From Trichoplax adhaerens (taxonomy: Eukaryota; Placozoa; Uniplacotomia; Trichoplacea; Trichoplacidae), in contig NW_002060952.1 of NCBI RefSeq assembly GCF_000150275.1, forward strand, positions 1,292,452 through 1,356,451: 64,000 nucleotides of DNA, read 5' to 3'. Below the pieces are notes generated by a model. That model was not told the DNA's origin. It did not search any database and worked only from the letters and a program-made list of their open reading frames with translations. A program made the position numbers and the translations under genes. The first letter of the stretch is position 1. Every line of letters starts with the position of its first letter. This document shows positions 25,618 through 41,303 of this stretch, piece by piece.

Positions 25618-27750
25618 ATTATCAATCTTGACACAATCTTTATGTTATATCAGCAGTGATTGATTCAAGATCTACAAGTTTGTTAGCCATAATTGTGTTA
25701 GATAAATCAAATCTGATCATTTACCGATTCAAAATAATGATAGGCAGACCATCCATATAATTATTCTAATGATGAGTATGATTATTCTAATCATGATACC
25801 AAGATAGTCTTAACTAGAAAGTTAATTAAAAACATAGTTGTTGTTATCGCAAGTTATGCTAACCTATTTAACCTTGCCTCTGTATGATAAATCCTACCGA
25901 TCAATTTGTTATCAAGGCTATCAAATCAAAATCGATACTATCGCCGATCAAAAAGCAATCAATCATTTTTTAAAGTCTTCTTAAACGTCAAAAACTAGAT
26001 AACCCCCCTTTTGAATATAGTTATGTCAGCCTATAAAATTAACTATTGATATCAATTAACTCGATTAGTTAGCCAAGATCTTTTGCAATTATCCAATTTT
26101 AATAATACAGCTCAAGGTTATTTCTAACGTTATAGAACCTTTATTTCTTTAAGCTGTATTACAAAAATTTTTTCAATTTATTAAGTAATGTATGATTAGA
26201 TCTCTTCTCTTTTTTTTGTCTTGATACTCTTTTTTACAAAATCCAATCGAGCTTTGTTGACAAATTGGCGATAATTGTTTAAGATTAAGATCGTATGCAC
26301 AGATAGATATAGCCTATCATGACCTTTTTCAATACATCCGTCCTACAACAATTTTTACTTTAATAACTTTTAGTATTGTCACGCTTAATAATTAATGTAA
26401 GAAATGGAGAGAATATTAAGGCTGTAATAGCCAAGGCAAAAAAATGGCATAAGAACGATGGACTGGATAAATTGGATACAAGGATTATTAGCATAGATTA
26501 AGATTGATTTTACTTACCCCGATTATATATAGATCAAATATCATCATTTAATTTAAATAATAGCAACTTTAACTTATTTTCTAATCCCTAATGCGCCTTT
26601 TCCAAGGTTAATCAACTCTTAAGCTAACGTTTTAATAGGACAGCGATGGTATTAGGTCTGTTTTCTATTTTAGGACATAAGTCAGAATAAAAGAATAACA
26701 TTGAGTTGAAATTACTTTACTCCTAGCTATTCTCTCTATACCTTGCACGATTACGGTACTGTAAATCAAATAATATTCATTTCGCTGAGAATCAGCATCC
26801 CGCTCATCACTACAAAGTATAGATTTAAGATTAAGATAATAGAGTGGAGAATAGGAAATCAAAACAAAAAAATTGTACCTATTTCAAAATCAAAATAAGT
26901 AATTCATTCATTGCTTTCTATTCACTTTGTAGCTTATTTAATTTCCATTTTTCTCTATAGTTTCTGTAGAATAGACAAGTTTGAACCGAGTTCTACCAAA
27001 ACATGATTAATACCAATACTTGACTTTCAACTAGGCTGCAGTATTGTTGCTGCTCAATCACATGAATCAATTTCTGTTAGCTAATCTTGTTGTTATTTAA
27101 ATAATAGCTAATTCAAACTTGAAGACAACGACAAAAGATAGTCTATGTTAATCACAGATGTTGAAATGTTTTATTATCCTATCAAACAATCATTGATTGC
27201 AACTGTTACTAAATTCAAAATCATCATCTATTATGATGTCAATTACATAGTGCAATATATTTCCCTCATCATAGCTAGCTAGCTATTTTAGATGATTGCA
27301 TTGTACGATTTTTTCTTTTGCTTGTATCGATTTATTTTTATATTTCATATCGCATTGTCTACAAAGCTATTTTTATTCCTTGATCGATTTTACTACCGAC
27401 ATTATTTACCTAATCAGGATGAACGTAAATGTCAGCAAGAAAGAAGAGTGAATTTTTCTGTTCACACATTCTATTGCTTGTCTGATAAAGTACGCCATTT
27501 CATTTTTTAAAATTCCATTAGTTTTCCGCTGACATCATTGCTATTATCTGTAAAGATGGCATGATTTATTTGTTTCCATTGCCTTCAAGTTATTTTAGTG
27601 TCTCCAGTCTAACGACATTGTATGACTACCATGACTAACCTGCATAGATATTTTGGCCTCATTTACTACAACGTCTTCTCTGACTTACACCATCAGTCGA
27701 ATATTAATCCGTAATACAATTACTCCAAGTCAATAGTTCCAACTATTTAT

Positions 27751-27784
27751 AAATATATATGCATATATATATATATATATATCG
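27751..27784. repeat. (TA)n microsatellite
   Basis: About 34 bases of almost pure alternating T and A, with one GC interruption. Confidence 0.85.
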
Positions 27785-30700
27785 ATTAAATTTGCAACCA
27801 TCAAGATCTACATATTTTGCTAGTCTGTAATATGGTAGCATGTACCGACAGTAATCTGATCTAATTGAACAATAATGATAAGATATTTACCAATACCTAT
27901 CGGTAAGTTTGTTGAATTCCATCGTTAACGATGACAAAATTATCTACTTGAAAAAATGAATGATATACCCATGTAAGTTATTAGGATACAACATCTGTAC
28001 CAATAAATGTATCATACACCTAGATCAGCAGATAGATTATCATTATAAATAACGGTATCCTGAAATTGAATATGATGCTGGTGATATAGTTACTGATAAT
28101 TATCGTCACCAATATTTCAATAGGCTCTAAAATAATTTATTTTATAGTCTATTCCAACACAGTATGAAGCTAGAAATATGAAAATTTTTATCGCGAATTT
28201 TCTGAAATAGCTAAATTGTGTTCTAAGAGCAACAATAATGACAAAACTAAAATTCCTAGTACGTAGGACTTGCGATGGACCCTTTAATTGAGAAAATGAT
28301 TTAACCCAGTCACTAGAATAAAATCTGAAATAAAAAACAGATAGAATAAAATTGTTTTCTTGTTGATCATATGATCGGATTTCGTTATCCTACTGTATGG
28401 CTGGATTGTTATGATACAGATGTGATCTACTTTATTCCATAACGTGATTTCAACATTTTTTCTCATCGTATCTAAACCTTATTAATAGATAATATCTTGT
28501 ATAATCCATTCAAGATATTATATAACTAAATTTGCCATTCTGAAAAATAATAATGTATTTGTATATTCTTTATATAATCAATTGGCGAGGGAAAAGAATC
28601 TAAATAATGAGTATGGAAAGTTAAGGCCCTAATATCAATCTGATTTGCAATCAAATTGTTCCTCTAGACGATAGTTTGGAATTATTCAATAACTATTTAT
28701 TACGTGACATTAAACAATAAGAAATTATTATTTAATACATAGGCCGGAAAGTATCCCTTTGGCATTAACTTGATCTACCTCTATATTGATTTATATTAGT
28801 TCTGTTGATGACTCATGATGCATCTTAATAGCTTATAATAGTTCCTTTTTAGCTCATGTTGTTATTAAATTTGATGTTATTTCCTTCCTTGAAATCGGCT
28901 AATTCTAACCTTGGCGTTGACAATTTTATGTTAGAATATGTTGATAAATTGTAATGAGACGAGAATCCGTTATCCTATATCATGATTGATTCAGTCGACC
29001 TTAACAACTAAAAGTTTACGTCCAGTTCTATTTCTGAAGTTGAAAATAATATTTAGTACTAATGTAATGTAAACGATTTTATTTCATTTTGTGTTTAAAT
29101 ATTTGAAAAATTTATAGTAAATTGATGCAAGATTCCTACTTCACTTTTATTACTATTAAATCCATTTTGATAACCATTGAGTGTAAATTAAAATTAATCA
29201 GCTCAGTAAATTGACTGTAATATTTATTGAATTTAGCTACAACTATAATCATTTACCCTCCAATGTACTAATTTTACATACGATATTTTTTCTCTTCTAT
29301 TTTATTGTCAGCTGTGTACAAAAAAAATATGAATACTGCAAGCAAGTCAATTCCAAACAAGTATCAATTTGTCATTGGAAACGAAAAGTGTGAATTGAGT
29401 GATAAAGAAAGTACGTATAAACAACATGACAATAGATTTTTAAAATATAATTTCTAGTTAGAAATGTCCTGGTTGCTGATTTAATGATGAGATTAATAGA
29501 GTGGGAAGAAATAGGGTAGATTTAATTAATATTTTCATTTATTAGTTCACTTTTCAATTATTCAGCTATTTATTTTCACGATAGCAAAATATTTTAGATG
29601 CTTGACCTAGAATTTTTCACCTTCAACTACATAATTAAACAATATTATTATTTATTACCATGATCATAAGTAGAGTATTGATTGGAAGTGATCATCATTG
29701 TTAAACTATTAACTTAAAGATTGTTAACCATTGAAACGAAATTAATTGAATCCAATCAACCGCTAATTATATCATAAGTTATAATCTATTCTTGGCTACT
29801 AAGTGAAATAAGTCACTTCCATCTTGATCCATGACTTGGATCAATTTTTTAATTGATTAAAAATAGCGTTCTGGTGATTGAATTTCAATTAGTCTTATCG
29901 TAATTATCTCGGAAGTGATCTTACCAAGTTTAATTTCTGCATGGATTGGATTTGTCTGAAAATTTTTAAGTGGTCAGACAGGATGACTATTTCCTAAAAA
30001 ATTAGTTGTTATAATTATTATAATAATTACGATTATTCATTCATCATCAATGGATTGAATTTGAAATTACTGAGATAGCTAGCCTATTTCATTATGCCCT
30101 TCTTGAAATAATGACATCAGTTACACGCTTTAACAATTAAGTTCATAATACAATCAAGACAATGCATAGACTCTCCATTTAAATAACAATCTATTACATC
30201 ATATTAAAAGAAAAAAAGTTCACAGTAGAATAATAATAATGAATTGCCCAATGATTACGTCAATTTCACATCATCTTTTTGATTTCTTGAATCAATAATC
30301 ATGACAATAGGTCACCAATGTCTTTATGTAGCCCTTACTCGGACACCCCAAATTATCTAATTTGAGAGAACAGAATGATTTAACTTCATGCAATATTAAT
30401 CAATAGTATACATTACAAATGGAAGTGGATAAAAAAAATATTGGCTTAACGGTTATCAGGTGAAGATATCCTGTAAGCTATGGCTTTTTCCTAATGTCAC
30501 TAATTCTATAGAAAAACATTATTTGGTGCTATTATATATAATATCTAATATAATTATACATCAACATAGTCTAAATTATAATTTAAAATACTCTTACTGT
30601 CCCACTTCATAGCTCGATTAGCTTAAGGAATCCAACTTTAATAATCATTATATTTGTTCTAATTAATCCACAGCACTGTAAATCTATATTTTACGATTAA

Positions 30701-33700
30701 TTTCCATTTTGTATGCAGTTGAGCTCGGAGTTGATATCATGGCTAAAACATTACACTAAATCAATTTACAAATTATTACTATCAGCGATTATATTAGAAT
30801 TTAAATTAGTAGTAGCTTACACTACTATTCATTGCTGCACTATTACTATAAAAGTTGTTATCGCAATCATTAGACATTATGATAGAGTTTAGTTTAATTC
30901 AGTTCGATCGAGAGTAACAAATGGATTTGATTGAGTTAAAATGAACAAACTTATATATTTATCTAAAACATAGCAGTTTGGATGGTTTTCTAAATTCCGA
31001 TAATCAGCTGAGAGATTATTTTATTCCACTCAAAACAAAACTTTTGATCCCCGCACTACCTTTATCTATTCTAATAGTTCATTATGAACAACTAGAGCAG
31101 ATTCGATAGGAATTACTTTCTAATACAGACATTATGTATAGTTACTATCGGCAAATAAAGGAAAGATAGATCGATTTGGAAATTTTCAATTGGTTAACAT
31201 TTCCAATAATGTAGTACGGAAGTTAGATAAGTTTTATAGGACAATTAACATCCGTTACCATGCTATCAATAAAGCAGTCACGATTCAATCAATATAATAT
31301 ATCCGCTAATGATATGCTATTTATAACTGATCTTCAAATCGGACAGAATAGGTCTTTTAAGCCATATAACCATCGAAATGAACAGGCCTCTGCCTAGATT
31401 CTTCTATCTAGTTGAGCTTGCCGATTCAAGCATGAGGCATTAACTATAAATCATCTTCTAAATCTTTTATTCCACTACTATACAATGATTGTCAGTAATT
31501 TTATTGAAATTATTTAAATTGCACAGTATCCCACTTAATGCTTTGATGATTAGTCCTAGCAAACAATTATGTAAGCATTTTAATCACGTAGGCAGGAATA
31601 GGTTAAATCTCATCAGAATTATTCAATATATGTATTCCACTTGGTAGTTTGAAAAAAAACGTGAGCTTTCATGAAGTCATTAAGCTTCTTCCTTTCACTG
31701 CATTCTGCGCCATCTATTGATATATTACAAGGAGTTAATTATGGTTTAAAAGATTAACATAATCCCAGAATATGTCTAATTTTTATTTCCACCGTCTAAT
31801 TTCACCTTCTTCCACATCCAATCATGCTGACTTAAAATTGAAAAAATTTCCGTTCCTTGTATAATTAAATCATTTATTACGTAAATTTATATAAACGAGG
31901 CCGGATGCGAAATCGATCATTTTGCAAAATGCCTCACTGTTATCGATATATAGATTCTAATAGTCTTCTTCAGCCTTTAGCTATTTACATTTTCGTCTTT
32001 TCTACTCTTTACACTTTCCTACTGAATATGATACTCTGCCTTCATAAATCAGTTAAAATAATTTGTAGAGTGTAATAACTGACATCAGTCAACGATAAAA
32101 ATTTACTAATTATGTATTTACGCATAAAATTTACTAGTGACAGTCAGTTTCTACGGTAGCAAGCAAAATATTTAGAATCTATGTCAAATTTTAAAATTCG
32201 CAATCACTTATGCAAATTGATTAGAATCAAGTCATACTACTAATCAACGACGACTGTATTCAGTCATCTTAGTTTCTATAAACGTCTTGAATAGTACCTT
32301 TCTTGACTATAACATACGACTAAATTAATTATCCTTTACCCAGTACAGTTAAATTTTGATTATTTATTATGTCATCTATTTTTATGATAATATTATAAAT
32401 ACTGCTTTCCAACGATACAGCATGAATCCTAGCAACAAAATGATCTTTAATAGGTTAGATTGTTGTGTAGAATATAAGTTACCAGAATCATTACAAACTA
32501 GGTGAAAATCTAATATTATCCACTACTTGATGTCTGCTTAATCGAATCCACTAATGCATCAGGCTATTTAAACATCAAAACAATCGTAGCCGCTAGAAGC
32601 GTTACGCAATTGCAAACTACCCAGATGCCAAAAACCGTTTGATAACTAATTTATTATTGATAATCTTTGAAGCCTAAACCGGTATAACAGACGATTTTAG
32701 TTTGAAAGTAGTTCACTAGCAGAAATTGCACTATGATCGACCGGTCGACAGCATATATCAATCAAAACTCCTAATTATTATTGTCTATGATCCTTGAACT
32801 TTAAATGCGATTGTGTCTAGTAGAATATCTGTAACTTCTTTTTTAATACGATAACATGTATAGAAGACATGAAAGTATAAAATACTTAAATTAAATCGTG
32901 CAAGCGTGTGGGAACTATAGATCTTTTCTATTAGACAAGTAGTCAAAACCATCACTTTCAATATTTAAGTTTCCTCACAAAAGATCATTAAATTTATTAT
33001 GTCTTCAACCAGTTAACGTCTACACTACCTAGTAACGATTTATTACTTTGTAATTTGCTTAACAACTAGACAGTTGCTACGTATACATTGGTAAAATAGT
33101 AAACTAACACGATAATCAGTTTCAACCCTATCAGACGATTTAATCTGTTTACATTCAGCGTTTGAAAAATACAGAATTAATTTATATGACTTTGACCTTT
33201 ATTTCCTGAGCTTGCATCACTCTCTTTTAATAATTTCTCTTTAGTACGAAGATAAGCCAGTAATGATACTGTAGTACAACATTTAAAATCGGTTTATTTT
33301 TCATTATCAGCACAATTTCTTAAATTGTAGTGACTATTGTCTATTATATCGGTTAAATTGCTAATCTTTTAATGGATCGTTCTTATTTACTAATACACTA
33401 AAAGCATCTGCCGCTATTGATTACTACTACAGTAGATATAAAAATGGTCTTATATCACCATCTATCACCTGAATAGATAGTACAAATGCTTTTGAGGTTA
33501 TAAAGGGCTGCAAATGACATAATCATTTTCATTTTTCGTAAGATATAAAAGCCTTTATAAATTAAAGTAATTAATGTAATATTGAACATATTCCCAGACT
33601 TATAGCCGACCATTAAACAAACATCTTGCTTGAGAATTTAAGATTGCTAACAACAATTTTACTACATTAAATTTCGTCAGCAGAGCGCTTTATACAAAAG

Positions 33701-36700
33701 CATGGCTTCTATTATACCAAATATTAATAACCAACATGTAAAATTGAATTTAAAAGAATGAACTAGAAACAATCATTTCCATATCTAACGCTCCATCTAT
33801 AAACTTCAGATACCGACTTCAGTGGTAAAAAAATAGCCTATAAACACTTTTATACGCAATGTTAGTCCCTTCAAAGATAATTAAGTTAAATTCAATACTA
33901 CAAATAGCTTGATCTGTGATGGCAATATCGTTTTATATTAGTCTACCCATGAAAATCACATGAAGAGAATTTTATGGATATTAGTGAATTAAAGATTGGA
34001 AGCATTACATTCAAACGCTCCACAAAAGCTAATTTAGAGGGTAAATATTATATTGTTCTCGATTGAATATTTTGGGATCATTTTATTTACTTTACGTATA
34101 AGTTGCGCTTTAATACCCTATTAAATAGCTTTTGGACTTATCCAAGGCACAATTCATCATCGCGTACTGTTATACTATCAATAGTCACTGTTAGTAACCA
34201 TCCTACAGTAATTCTATTGGTAAGATTGCAATACTAAGTGAATAGAATAATCTTTATCAAATCGGTTGTAATAAATTAAAAGACTTAATCAATTCATCAG
34301 GATTACCAAATGTATTGGTACCTTATTTAAGTTTCCATATAATAAAAAAAATTGATCACAGCCGTTTGCCCTTTACTCTTTAATCAAACTTAAATTCCTA
34401 TATTAGAAATTAAGTGCTATAATTATATAGTAAAGAAAAAATCATATCGTGAAACTTTAACATCAGAGCTTTTATCTTCCACTTCTTGAGTATACAATTC
34501 TTCGATTTTAAATTTCCTAGAATATTAACACATGATTAAGATATTTTTATTTAACGGATTGATGATGATGGTATTGTTCGTATATTGCGCATATTGATTT
34601 ATGAAATTTTATTAAAATTGATTATTTCTAAGCGATCAGATTAAATTATTTTATACATGAGAATTACATGCATAGGTGGCCTATGCTGTCAGATAGTTGA
34701 TTGAGGACAAGAAATGAGAGAGAGTGTAGGAAATAGAGGAAGGAAGAAAAAAATGGGGAATTGAAAACGTTCAATTTTATTGTAATTATATGTCTATGTA
34801 CAGGGCAAAGAAAATTAGATACGTTACACTGCTAGACATTATCATAACATCAAGACAAAACAACTACAAGACAGGAAATTAATAATCTTCCATAATCATT
34901 AGCTACAATAATTATTAGCCTTAATTTCAACTGAGAAATGATATTGAATTGATGATAGCATTAATTTTAGTATTTACTTAAAAATCAACACCACTTATTT
35001 TTACCTACAGATTACCATAATGGCTGAATAAAATTTACTTTAGAGTACATATATTATTCCTTGGTTAGCGTATTAGAATGTAATATTTTCAAGTATGCAT
35101 TGATTTAATTACCGTTTCAATCAAGTCATATAGACAGTCAATAATGGCATATTGTAGGTTTTCAATTTTATTGCAGTCTTAACAGTTAAAATTTTATATT
35201 GTCAAAATTCATCGATGCAGTAATATGGTATTTATCGCCGGGCGAAATGAAAGCTAGTAACCTAACTAATTATCAGTTGAAGCAGTAGGAATAACTTTAC
35301 CTAATTCTATATTAGCACGAAGTCGATCAATGTTAGAAATTATTAATACGAAAGAACGATATATTTTTTATCTGTTTAAGAAACTATTTGACATGTCTTA
35401 CGGCTTGAATTTTAAGTTAATAAGTTTTGTTTAATTTTCTTGCGTTAATCCATCAATATCATTTATTCTGTATTAATACGATCTCACTTAAAGTTAGTAA
35501 TATCAATCAATTAATTTTACATGCTGTCGTCTCAATACACCCACATACATGCTATTAAGGATATGAAAATAATTTTTTGATATTAATTTTATGCATATTA
35601 CTTGAGACCAGATAATAATTACTTTTACTGTCCTAATAAATATTTTTTCTACTTGATGATTGTGTTATCGTCAATGATGACAAGTATAATAATCGACATC
35701 CCATTTGATTTGTACTAAATAGCCATCGATTCCTATTAGAATTGCATCAATGCTAATCCAGAGTCGCCAAATTCTCATTAACCACTAACAATTATTACCC
35801 AATATTGACAGAAAGTTGTTTTATCTAATCTTGCATTTTTATGGTAGTTATTGTTTAATTTGTTGTTTTGCTGAATGATTCAGGCTTCTTTGAAATCATT
35901 ATGTGCGTCCTATAATTTAATTTTAAGATATCGTATCAAAATTACGGTTAAGGTCAATATATATGTGGAAGCATGTATTGTCTAATGCATCTGTAAAATG
36001 ACAATACACGTTAGGCGCAAATGAAGAGAGAATAGATTAGATTCTGTTCCAGCGGATTAAAAAACAAAATCAACTTGCTAACGACTCTAACTTCAATTCT
36101 TCATAAAGTTTATTAGTTAAACATCACCGTTAAGACAATCTTGAAATTTCAACGATCATCATTATTTGAACATCAATCTTTATGGTTTATTCCATTAACT
36201 TGTAGTGCTATCCTACCTAGAGGAAAAAAATTACCATCAAATCAATGACTCATCTAATTTATTACTTACATTATAATTGCGGAACAAGCATTCAATGATC
36301 TTTTTCTTCATAAAATGAGTGAATTTTCAATCTATTTCCATTCTATATCCAATATAATGCTTCTATCTGCTAGAGTCTCACCAATGAAATTAAGCAAGCA
36401 TTCACCAAATTCAGATTGATTAATTATCGTCCATTTTCTTACATCTTGTCATCCATATTACTACTTAATAGCGCCACAAAGCCATAAAACAACTTCAAAT
36501 CTATTTTTTGTATGCCAAATCCGCTTGTTACCTTTACTTATCGTATTTTTCCCTTTAATTTTAAAGTTACCCTTTAGTTATTAACAAGGGTTTTTATTAG
36601 AAACTAAGAAGGCGACAATTTGGCCTAATTATCATAGTAATGCTCCATCCTAGTTCGATTCAAATTTTCTTCCTTAGCCTTTAAATAATCTATTATCACT

Positions 36701-36779
36701 TAAAAAAACTAATTGTTCAAGACATACATCTTCAGCTTTTATTTATTTATCCTGAGAAATAAAATTAAATTACTCATAA

Positions 36780-37787
<1,008 letters not shown>

Positions 37788-37991
37788 TTTAGCTATGGCA
37801 TGATCGTCATCATCATCTTCATAAATTTTCTCCCTTAACCATCATAAGTAAGCAAATAGTATCAACATTTTACAATGGGACATTTTTTCTCATGGAATTA
37901 GACATGGTACATAGTAAGTTCAAATTATATTGACATCGACTATCACATCAAATGTCGCTGCAGCTGTAAGAAACAATTGGCACATCTTAAG

Positions 37992-37997
37992 AATAAA
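37992..37997 (+). terminator. candidate poly(A) signal for Pitx
   Basis: The first AATAAA after the stop codon is 205 bp downstream, implying a short 3' UTR. Confidence 0.45.
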
Positions 37998-39736
37998 ATA
38001 TATACAAGGTTGCACCATTTTGTGATGAAAACCTATCTCATGTTATTCTCATGGAGGTAGGCTTGAAATAATTCTATCAACATAGCTACAAGATGATGAA
38101 AAGACGAAAATATTCATATGCTGGATAATTATGTAACTCTTCCCCTATTATTTTCCTTGAATTGATTTAATTGCAACATTATTTCCGTAGCCAATGGGAC
38201 TGTTTAATAGCTGTTAAGACCAAGAATGTCAAAGATCATCTGAATTCAAACCCTCTAAGCATGATCATACATGTTGGCGATAAAAGCTCTTAAAAAGAAG
38301 TCCATACATCGATGCATGATTTTCAGTCATACTTTCAAAATATTCCGCTAGTGTATAGTTATAAAAGTCTTCAATAATATTTGTTCCAACTCTATGTGTA
38401 GATACCAAGGATTTCGAAAACGATGGCTATTTAGGAGTTATTATATATTATTATTATACTTGTATTTTATGTTATTTTGAATCATCGTTAGTTAATAACC
38501 ACAAATGCCATAAATTGAACAAGAAATGGCATAGCGGTATTACTATGGAATTCAAAGAAACTTTCAAGATATCTCACCTGAAATTTATTTGGTGTTATAA
38601 CTTGTCACTTTAGATCATCATCAATCTACTTATAACATCTGATATTTAATCCTATTTGGTGTCTTTGTGGTAAATAAGATACCAAAAAGCTGATCATAAA
38701 TCCACGATCGTCGGTCCACTTGGTTCTTAAACGTGGATATATATAAAATATGTGCGCAAATATATATATTATATCTTGATATAGAATTACGAGACTACAG
38801 CTCGAATGATAATACCAAGCATATGTCATATAATACGTCGCAGATATTTATTCGATTCTAGATAGTTATATTCAAAGTTTAGCTAGTATTATTCGTCAGT
38901 ATAAATCAGTTCATTCTTCTCGATTTTAATAAATAAATTTCCTTCATTTTTATATCGATTACATAAGATAAGGTCACTTGATAATTTCGTAGTACTAAAC
39001 CTATCCCTCAAAACACGCTTTGTTGTTAATTCGAAAAATTTGTAAAAAAATATTCGAATGTATAACATGAATTAGATTCGATCTAAAGGTCTTCTAAAGT
39101 TCTTTGTTTTCCATATCCTTCGGTGATAAAATTACACTGAAGATGTGATAGTCTTCTTAATGTTAGGTAATGATATAAATATACGCACGTACACATATCT
39201 ATAGCGATTTATTGATACCGTCTAAATGTAAAATACCAAGTAAAATTAACGGTAATTTAGTTCACATTATCAATATGAAGATCTAAATTTAATTAAAGCA
39301 TTCGATTTAAATAGTTCTGCATTATCAAATTAGGACGTTATCCCACTTTTTTTCATTCAACCAAATGAATTTTACTTTTAGCCTTGCACCCCTTGTTATG
39401 TTTAATACTATTTCTCGACTATATCTATGTTGTTTCATATTAATTTCTAGTTGTAACCTTGTTTGTTCACCCTTGTTATACGGTATTATTGAAATAGTAC
39501 ACAAGGAAGCTGCTTCATAAAATCCTAAAAATACGTTTATCGAGTAGGATAAAGCTCTTATCAAGCATTTGAAGATGGAAAAACTAAATCCATCATGTAT
39601 TCGATTAGAGATAAATTGCTGTCTTATAATAAATATAATAATCAATCAATTATGCAAGTGCTTGATTAAATTGATGCAAACTATTAACGACTGTAGTAAA
39701 TACTAACGGATAAACTTTAGTCATACTTTTAAATGT
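37998..39736. other. anonymous DNA downstream of Pitx
   Basis: Only short chance frames occur here. The 106-codon minus frame at 39325-39645 has no recognisable domain, a non-coding-like residue mix and no splice context, so I leave it uncalled. Confidence 0.4.
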
Positions 39737-39963
39737 GACTTTTAGTAACAGTAATTAAGTTAGTATTTCGATATCAAGTTTTATTTGTCTGATTGAAGAT
39801 AAGTTAAAAATGAGATAACTTAGGACCAACTTTTCGTAATATATCATATCGACTTTTAGTAACAGTAATTAAGTTAGTATTTCAACATTAAGTTTTATTT
39901 GATCTGATTGAAGATAAATTAAAAATGAGATAGCTTACGACTAGCTTATTGCAATATATCATA
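39737..39963. repeat. 114-bp direct tandem duplication
   Basis: GACTTTTAGTAACAGTAATT starts copies at 39737 and 39851, and both run to a TAATATATCATAT-like end. The copies differ by scattered substitutions and small indels. Confidence 0.85.
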
Positions 39964-40851
39964 TTTACAAATATATTCATTACAGGTGCACATTTATCCA
40001 GATTGTCTCACAATTACTTTGAAATTTATTCGTTCAATGTAAATACTACTTCCTATAGCACTTTTACTGGCATTTCTAGCTAACATATACTTATTTCTTA
40101 TAGTACTAAGTAGCTTACACTTTTAAAGGTAAGGAATTAACTAATTTATGTAGTTATTGAATACTTTTAGGCATAGTAGACGATACACAGTTTAGCAGTT
40201 AAAATTGTGAATGTTTTGTTGATGCCACAGAGATAAATTTCTTGTTATTTCATGTTTCGTCTATTACCATTACAAATCGACTCCATTGACTAATATAAAT
40301 ACTATTAATAACTACAAGAGGAAATCAGCGTACACTTACTTATCAATCTATTCACCGGGTTTCGCTATATAGCTTAACATCTGTCCTGGACAATAATTGA
40401 TCTTCAAGGTATTATACGATTTAAATTAATGAATAAGACATGATATTATGGTCTTTCAACTTAGATTATAGCAGTGCATCAAATATCAAATGTATTAGCT
40501 TCAAAATTACTTTAGTATAATATTATTGTCCAATATGTGACGTAGTTAACTAATTTAGCGCTATTAAAATATATTGCGTAATGACACTACACTTGATAAT
40601 ATTGTTGCATAACGGTTATAATCGGGGTATGATTCTCAATAGCCTGAATAAATAACGATACCAAATAACCGCGAATAAATACAACAGTAATGAGAGAGGT
40701 AAGTATATAATTTTATAGTATATCAATGAGCTCAAAGCTAATGGCGTCTATCCTGCTTGTTAAAACAATTGCATTTTAAATAATTTTAATGAAATTTGTT
40801 GAATTCAGATTCGGGTGCTCGTCCTTAAAATACTGCAGAGATAATTTGTAA
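39964..40851. other. anonymous DNA
   Basis: No gene or repeat is seen between the 114-bp duplication and LTR B1. Confidence 0.45.
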
Positions 40852-41303
40852 TCATCTGTCACGGTACGAACTACCGTGAAGAAATAGTTATCTAAATTTG
40901 GTTAATATAATATAGTGATAATATATTACATCTAGTTCCTTACAATAGGAATTACTCTAATTATAAATGTGTTACAGTAAATTTATTGCTGTGATGTAAT
41001 GTGTGCTGAAATCACTCTGTGAATGGACATATTGTAGTCCGACTGTGAAAAACTAGTTAGTAGATGTTCTCACCCAAGTATTTTTATAAGATGACTTGTG
41101 AATGTTAGCTGCTGTAGAAGGGTATATAAGCCCGTCAGATAGTTGAATAACGGAGTTCTCAATTGTCTAGTTGAGTTTAACGTAGAATCAAAGGCGTCTA
41201 AATTCTTGTGAGGTAGTTAAGGGATACTGAATCCCGGAGACTATAGTAATTTAGAGATTTGTTTTACGTTATCCTTGTCACGAAGCTGGCTTGTGACATC
41301 ATC
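40852..41303 (+). mobile_element. solo LTR, family B copy 1 (LTR 40857-41298) with TCATC duplication
   Basis: The LTR is 442 bp, begins TGTCACGG and ends TTGTGACA (terminal TGTCAC/GTGACA), and is flanked by perfect TCATC at 40852-40856 and 41299-41303. A perfect 7-bp hairpin (CACGGTA/TACCGTG) sits right at its start, 40860-40878. A TATA box (TATATAAG, 41123-41130) in the plus orientation places U3 on the left. A related, more diverged copy lies inverted at 56821-57492. No internal retrotransposon genes adjoin it. Confidence 0.85.
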